7,153 nt of DNA from CAYSLA01 sp964431685. GTDB lineage: Bacteria; Armatimonadota; UBA5829. The stretch is from assembly GCA_964431685.1 (NCBI GenBank), contig CAYSLA010000173.1, positions 1 through 7,153 of the forward strand, in the 5' to 3' direction. The stretch's first letter is position 1. Each line of letters begins with the position of its first letter. The position numbers and the translations under genes are program-made. The notes beneath the pieces were generated by a model, which did no database searches, was not told the origin of the DNA, and worked only from the letters and a program-made list of their open reading frames with translations. Of the stretch, positions 6,564 to 7,153 are shown one piece after another.

Positions 6564-6584
6564 CCCTCTCCTTGTAGGAGAGGG
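6564..6584. repeat. Palindromic REP-like hairpin between wzm and wzt
   Basis: CCCTCTCCT (6564-6572) and AGGAGAGGG (6576-6584) form a perfect nine-base stem with a three-base TGT loop, followed by a partial second copy of the purine arm (AGGGGAGAGG at 6586-6595). It starts six bases after the wzm stop. The pattern resembles CCCTCTCC/GGAGAGGG palindromes that occur as dispersed repeats in many bacteria (recollection). It has no T tail, so it is better seen as a repeat or mRNA-stability hairpin than a terminator. Confidence 0.6.
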
Positions 6585-6602
6585 CAGGGGAGAGGTACGG
6601 AA

Positions 6603-6615
6603 CGGTCGACGACCG
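6603..6615. repeat. 13-base perfect inverted repeat upstream of wzt
   Basis: CGGTCGACGACCG is a perfect inverted repeat of two six-base arms around a central A. It lies 11 bases before the wzt ATG, next to the REP-like hairpin. It could be the other half of the inserted repeat or a protein-binding site. A one-base spacer makes an RNA hairpin with the full stem unlikely. Confidence 0.4.
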
Positions 6616-6626
6616 AGTGACCAATT

Positions 6627-7153
6627 ATGAAAGTCATCTCAGTAGAAAACGTGTCGAAAAAGTTCGTATTGGCGCACAACAGGCCGAAGAACCTGGCGGA
6701 TGCGGCGCGCCACGTCTTCTCCCGAACCGAGCGCGAGGACTTCTGGGCTCTCAAGGACGTCAGCTTTGAGGTCGAGCAGGGCGAGGCATTAGGAATCATC
6801 GGACACAACGGCGCGGGTAAGAGCACAATGCTCAAACTGCTTACGCAGATCATGAAGCCCACCTCCGGTCGGATACGCACCCGTGGCCGAGTCTCCGCTC
6901 TAATCGAAGTCGGTGCAGGTTTCCATCCCGAGATGACCGGACGAGAGAATATCTATCTCAACGGCTCCATTCTTGGAATGACTAAGCGCGAAATAGATTC
7001 CAAGTTTGATGAGATCGTAGAATTTGCTGAGTTGGAGAAGTTCATCGATACGCCGGTGAAACGGTATTCGAGCGGGATGTATGCAAGACTGGGTTTTGCG
7101 GTTGCTGCGCATGTTGACCCAGAAATACTGATTGTTGATGAAGTGCTGAGTGT
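6627..7153 (+). CDS. wzt: Polysaccharide ABC exporter ATP-binding protein (Wzt/TagH type), cut by window end
   Basis: Cytoplasmic ATPase that powers the Wzm permease. 175 complete codons are present and the frame is open at the right edge. It shows the Wzt-type N-terminal extension before the ABC core (residues 18-38, with FWALKDVSFEV from 39), Walker A GHNGAGKST (59-67, K65), the family's Q-loop variant ALIEVGAGFHPEMTGREN (91-108, Glu in place of Gln), the ABC signature YSSGMYARLGF (147-157) and Walker B ILIVDEVLSV (167 to the edge). These are typical of the polysaccharide and teichoic-acid subfamily. The start at ATG 6627 has only a weak GAG upstream (6615-6617); no earlier in-frame start fits better. 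Whether a C-terminal glycan-binding domain follows, as in some Wzt proteins, cannot be seen. Confidence 0.92.
   Translation, partial: MKVISVENVSKKFVLAHNRPKNLADAARHVFSRTEREDFWALKDVSFEVEQGEALGIIGHNGAGKSTMLKLLTQIMKPTSGRIRTRGRVSALIEVGAGFHPEMTGRENIYLNGSILGMTKREIDSKFDEIVEFAELEKFIDTPVKRYSSGMYARLGFAVAAHVDPEILIVDEVLS

Noticed and set aside
6564..6584. Hairpin after wzm as a rho-independent terminator
   Set aside because: No T run follows it on either strand, and the partner gene wzt begins 42 bases later, so a repeat element is more likely.

Overview
The window is part of a surface-polysaccharide (capsule, exopolysaccharide or O-antigen-type) locus. All genes lie on the + strand and the coding density is high. 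In order they are: a GHMP-family sugar kinase of the HddA type (175-1152), a SIS-domain phosphoheptose isomerase of the GmhA type (1171-1734), a Wza/OPX-type polysaccharide export protein with SLBB domains (1936-3075), a large Wzc-type chain-length regulator with a BY-kinase-like domain (3219-5579), a Wzm-type ABC-2 permease (5704-6558), and the start of its Wzt-type ATPase partner (6627 to the window edge, cut off).

How the genes fit together (inference from families): the kinase and isomerase are two steps of the nucleotide-activated D-glycero-D-manno-heptose pathway. The phosphatase (GmhB) and nucleotidyltransferase (HddC) steps are not in the window. Wzm/Wzt would carry the lipid-linked glycan across the inner membrane. 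The OPX protein and the Wzc-like protein would form the periplasmic and outer-membrane exit route. An OPX protein implies a diderm cell. Wzc-like proteins with a fused kinase domain are best known from Wzy-dependent systems, so their pairing with an ABC exporter is a mixed layout. The Wzc-like protein also lacks the Walker A lysine, so it may be a non-catalytic version.

Transcription and translation signals: two identical 12-base segments, each with a perfect extended -10 element (TGGTATAAT), lie at 138-149 and 3172-3183. They sit just upstream of the kinase gene and of the wzc-like gene, and suggest at least two transcription units. The first lies inside the longest possible reading frame of the kinase, which argues for a downstream TTG start at 175. 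Strong Shine-Dalgarno sequences precede the kinase, isomerase and export genes, but none is visible before wzm.

The two gaps around wzm (5580-5703 and 6559-6626) hold palindromic or tandem-repeat DNA that looks like dispersed intergenic repeats. The gap at 1735-1935 has no gene I can support.

Organism: G+C is roughly half, codon use is mixed, and the cell is probably diderm. The TTG start, extended -10 promoters and repeat-filled gaps fit a non-proteobacterial diderm phylum such as Armatimonadota or Planctomycetota. This is a low-confidence guess; nothing in the window fixes the taxon.
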